Shown one piece after another: positions 47,249-49,418 of a DNA stretch of 49,418 nucleotides. The notes beneath the pieces are model-generated. The model was not told where the DNA came from. It did not search any database and worked only from the letters and a program-made list of their open reading frames with translations. Made by a program: the position numbers and the translations under genes. Source of the DNA: Myxococcaceae bacterium (GTDB lineage: Bacteria; Myxococcota; Myxococcia; Myxococcales; Myxococcaceae); contig SECN01000025.1 in NCBI GenBank assembly GCA_004173515.1, forward strand, positions 1 through 49,418, read 5' to 3'. The first letter of the stretch is position 1. Every line of letters starts with the position of its first letter.

Positions 47249-49411
47249 TCAGGCGGTGGCCGCGGGCGCCAGGCCGGTCTCGCGGATCCACGCGGCGGCG
47301 GCCTTCAGGCTGTCGGGGTACTTGGGGGAGATGGCGCCGCTGGGGTCCAACACCTGGACGCTGTAGGCACGGCCCCGCTTGTTGAGCTTGCCGTCGTCGC
47401 CCACCCACAGGCCGTCGGTGTCGGCGGTCTCCTTGAAGATGCCGGTGTCCTTGTCGCGGTCCACGCGGTGGGCCACGTGGATGAACGCATCCAGGTGCTC
47501 ACCGTCCTGCTTCGTCAGGTGCTGGAGCAGCGCGGCGGGCGTGACGTCCAGCGTCTTCGCCACCTGTTCGATGAAGGGGCCCACGTTGGTCCGGTCCGAC
47601 GTGAGGTCGTCCAGCTTCTTCGCGGCGGCCTCCGGGGTGCCCGCGGCCTTGAGGAAGGCCTGCGCATCGCGCTCGTCGGCGTGCTCCTCGCCCTTGCCCT
47701 TGACCAGGTCCACGATGAAGCCGCCCACGACGCCGCCGGCCACCAGCAGGGCGCCGACGATCTGGCCCGCGACGGGGACGGCCTGGATGGCGGTGGCGGC
47801 GGTCAGCGCGGCGCCGCCCACGGCGGACAGCGTGCTGGTGATGCCCTTGCCCGTGTCGCCCTGCGCGAAGCTCAGGCCCGCCTGGACGAAGTCGGCCACC
47901 ACGGACACGGGACCCGCGAGCCTGCCGCCCACGGAGCTGATCTTCCCCAGCCCGGCACCCACCTTCGCGGCGGTCGTGCCCGCGGTGGCGGTCTTGTTCA
48001 GCACCTCCGCCGCCAGCTTCGTGCCGTCCACGCCCAGTTGCAGGGCTCCGCTCGCGGTCTGCAGGGCGGTCGCCGCCTGCTGCCTGCCCTTGTCGTCGAT
48101 GGCGCCCGCCACCACGCTGAAGCCGGAGAGCGCGACCCCCAACCCGCGGAGGGCCTGGCCCGGGAGCTTGTCCGGCGCGAGGCCTGGGACGAGCGTGCTG
48201 GTGTCCTTCAGGCTCTTCTGGAAGGTGGCGATGCCGTTGGGGGCACCCGCGGCGATGTTCTTGAGGTTGTCGCTGAGGATGGCGGCGTCGGCCCCGGAGA
48301 CGCCGAACAGGGCGTGCGTCTTGCGCAGCCCATCGAAGACCCTGGAGGCGCGGGCTGGATCCGTCTTCGCCAGGGACAACAGCCGCACGCCCGCGGACTT
48401 GGCCACCACGGTCGCGGCGCTCTCCGCCAGCGTCTTCGCATCCCGGGCGTAGCGCACGCCCTCGCCCGCCTTGGTGAGGAAGGACTTGCCGCCCGCGCCT
48501 TCCTTCTCCAGGGCGTCGCCAAGGGCCTCCTGGCCCGCGGGGGTGTCGCCCAGCTTCTGGAGCTGCTCGTAGGCCTTGTTGGACTCCTCGCCCAGGTCCT
48601 CGTGCAGGTCCGAGCGGCCCTGCGCGTTGCCCACGCCCTCCAGCGCGGCGGACAGCTTGCGGCTTCTGTCCTCCAGCTCCGCGTACTCCGGGTGCCGCGC
48701 CCGGAAGGCCTCCGCGCCGGCCTCCACCTGCTTCATGTCCAGCGACGCGCCGAAGCCGGTGGTCAGCCGCGCCAGCTCCTCGTTCAGGGAGTCGGTCTTC
48801 TTCGACGCCTTCTCGAAGTCCTCGCGCGCGTCGCGGATGCCCTCGGTGGTGGCCTGCCCCACGTTCTGCGACGCCTTGGGCCTTCCCGCCTTCTTCAGCG
48901 CGTCCGACAGGGCCACGCCGAAGGTGGCGCCGTGGCCGTCCTTGATGGCGTCCTTCACGGCGCGCGACAGGCCGTTGTCCTTCTTCGTGTGGAGGTTGAT
49001 GTCTGGAATCTTCGACGCGAAGGTGGTCGCCAGGCGGCCGCGGCTGTAGTCGGTGAGGCCCTCGGAGGCCCGGGTGAGGCTGGCGAGGGTGCCCTTGACG
49101 ATGTCCGCGTCGGGACGGCCGTCCTCCAGCGACGTCACCCGGCCCAGCTCCTGGATGGAGGGCAGCGACGCCTCGATGAGCGCCGCCTGCTTCCCGGGCT
49201 CCTCGCCGAAGCCCGCGAGGCTCTTGCGCAACTGCTCCGCGCCTTCGGCGACCCCGCGCTTCGTGGCGGCCTCCACCTGCCGCGCCACGACGGCGATGCT
49301 CGGCGTCCGCGAACCGTCCGCGGGCCCCTTCACCGGGGCGGTGTCGAAACCGTCCTGGATGGCCGGGGGGGTCTTCGCGGCGGGAGGCGGCGCGAAGACC
49401 CCCCCGGCCAT
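47249..49411 (-). CDS. Large helical protein with glycine-rich hydrophobic segment; true start not in window
   Basis: An open frame of 720 codons, mostly alpha-helical and Ala/Lys/Glu-rich (residues 40-480 look like amphipathic or coiled-coil helices). Near 530-580 there is a long Gly/Ala-rich hydrophobic part with AATAIQAVPVAGQIVGALL and VAGGVVGGFIVDLVKG able to enter a membrane. A compact C-terminal domain follows (DAQAFLKAAGTPEAAAKKLD, TPAALLQHLTKQDGEHLDAF, DTDGLWVGDDGKLNKRG). No family recognised; the build is like secreted pore-forming or translocator proteins. The apparent start MAGGVFAPPP lies inside one arm of a 28-bp inverted repeat at the window edge and may be an artefact; the gene probably continues beyond. 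Confidence 0.65.
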   Translation of the reverse strand: MAGGVFAPPPAAKTPPAIQDGFDTAPVKGPADGSRTPSIAVVARQVEAATKRGVAEGAEQLRKSLAGFGEEPGKQAALIEASLPSIQELGRVTSLEDGRPDADIVKGTLASLTRASEGLTDYSRGRLATTFASKIPDINLHTKKDNGLSRAVKDAIKDGHGATFGVALSDALKKAGRPKASQNVGQATTEGIRDAREDFEKASKKTDSLNEELARLTTGFGASLDMKQVEAGAEAFRARHPEYAELEDRSRKLSAALEGVGNAQGRSDLHEDLGEESNKAYEQLQKLGDTPAGQEALGDALEKEGAGGKSFLTKAGEGVRYARDAKTLAESAATVVAKSAGVRLLSLAKTDPARASRVFDGLRKTHALFGVSGADAAILSDNLKNIAAGAPNGIATFQKSLKDTSTLVPGLAPDKLPGQALRGLGVALSGFSVVAGAIDDKGRQQAATALQTASGALQLGVDGTKLAAEVLNKTATAGTTAAKVGAGLGKISSVGGRLAGPVSVVADFVQAGLSFAQGDTGKGITSTLSAVGGAALTAATAIQAVPVAGQIVGALLVAGGVVGGFIVDLVKGKGEEHADERDAQAFLKAAGTPEAAAKKLDDLTSDRTNVGPFIEQVAKTLDVTPAALLQHLTKQDGEHLDAFIHVAHRVDRDKDTGIFKETADTDGLWVGDDGKLNKRGRAYSVQVLDPSGAISPKYPDSLKAAAAWIRETGLAPAATA

Positions 49412-49418
49412 CCAGGAC
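49352..49418. repeat. Perfect 28-bp inverted repeat ending exactly at the window edge
   Basis: The bases 49352-49379 are the exact reverse complement of 49391-49418, with 11 nt between. The outer arm ends on the last base of the window. This is typical of a fold-back at an assembly end but could be a real hairpin in the gene. Confidence 0.85.

Overview
The window reads as myxobacterial chromosome, most like the Myxococcus/Corallococcus group. GC and GC3 are very high. There are many secreted lipoproteins, a MYXO-CTERM-type C-terminal sorting tail, a DUF6310/DUF5953-type toxin-immunity pair of a kind I know only from myxobacteria, and many stand-alone enzymes. All functions below are read from sequence and memory of protein families; no database was searched. 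No tRNA, rRNA, CRISPR array, complete insertion sequence or phage cluster was seen. Both window edges cut through genes, and the right edge is exactly one arm of a perfect 28-bp inverted repeat, so this may be a whole draft contig ending in a fold-back.

Layout. 1-4250: cut membrane protein, then (all minus) a DUF4345-like membrane protein with an O-methyltransferase, a dienelactone hydrolase-like protein and a cysteine-repeat lipoprotein. 4360-4427: cluster of three 15-bp operator-like palindromes between that lipoprotein and a plus-strand alpha/beta hydrolase whose nucleophile serine is alanine. 5750-8735: RibD-C-like reductase, GNAT, then a lipoprotein toxin candidate with a PD-(D/E)xK-like motif and its partner, overlapping by 4 nt. 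8893-14413: SelO, a CxxCH lipoprotein, an MpaB-type oxygenase, a second GNAT and a small lipoprotein. 14516-17233: large PQQ-type sugar dehydrogenase with an inserted module. 17376-20713: a four-gene toxin island on the minus strand (ketosynthase-fold pseudoenzyme, AHH nuclease, Imm11-like, Imm49-like), flanked by identical 36-bp direct repeats. 20889-25819: a lipoprotein, a thioredoxin-fold-like secreted protein, an HTH-citrate synthase fusion, a methyltransferase and a Tat-exported hydrolase. 25850-27218: transposase debris around a lower-GC lipoprotein gene. 27232-28260: prephenate dehydrogenase-chorismate mutase. 28332-35505: three paralogous metzincin lipoproteins with like 3' hairpins, interrupted by a DEIH helicase. 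35963-37910: a translation factor G paralogue with a frame-breaking deletion. 38024-49418: secreted protein, ECF sigma factor, an 11-repeat RCC1-like protein with a Cas2-like N-terminus, two tandem paralogous secreted proteins, a DUF4082/FN3/DUF11 lipoprotein and a large helical protein.

How the parts may work together. The strongest system is the 17.4-20.7 kb island, with the DUF6310/DUF5953 pair as a second, independent antagonism locus. Both have visibly lower GC than the surrounding genes and compact spacing, as expected for mobile toxin-immunity cassettes used in kin discrimination or competition. The remaining genes are mostly single-gene units coding for envelope and secreted functions.
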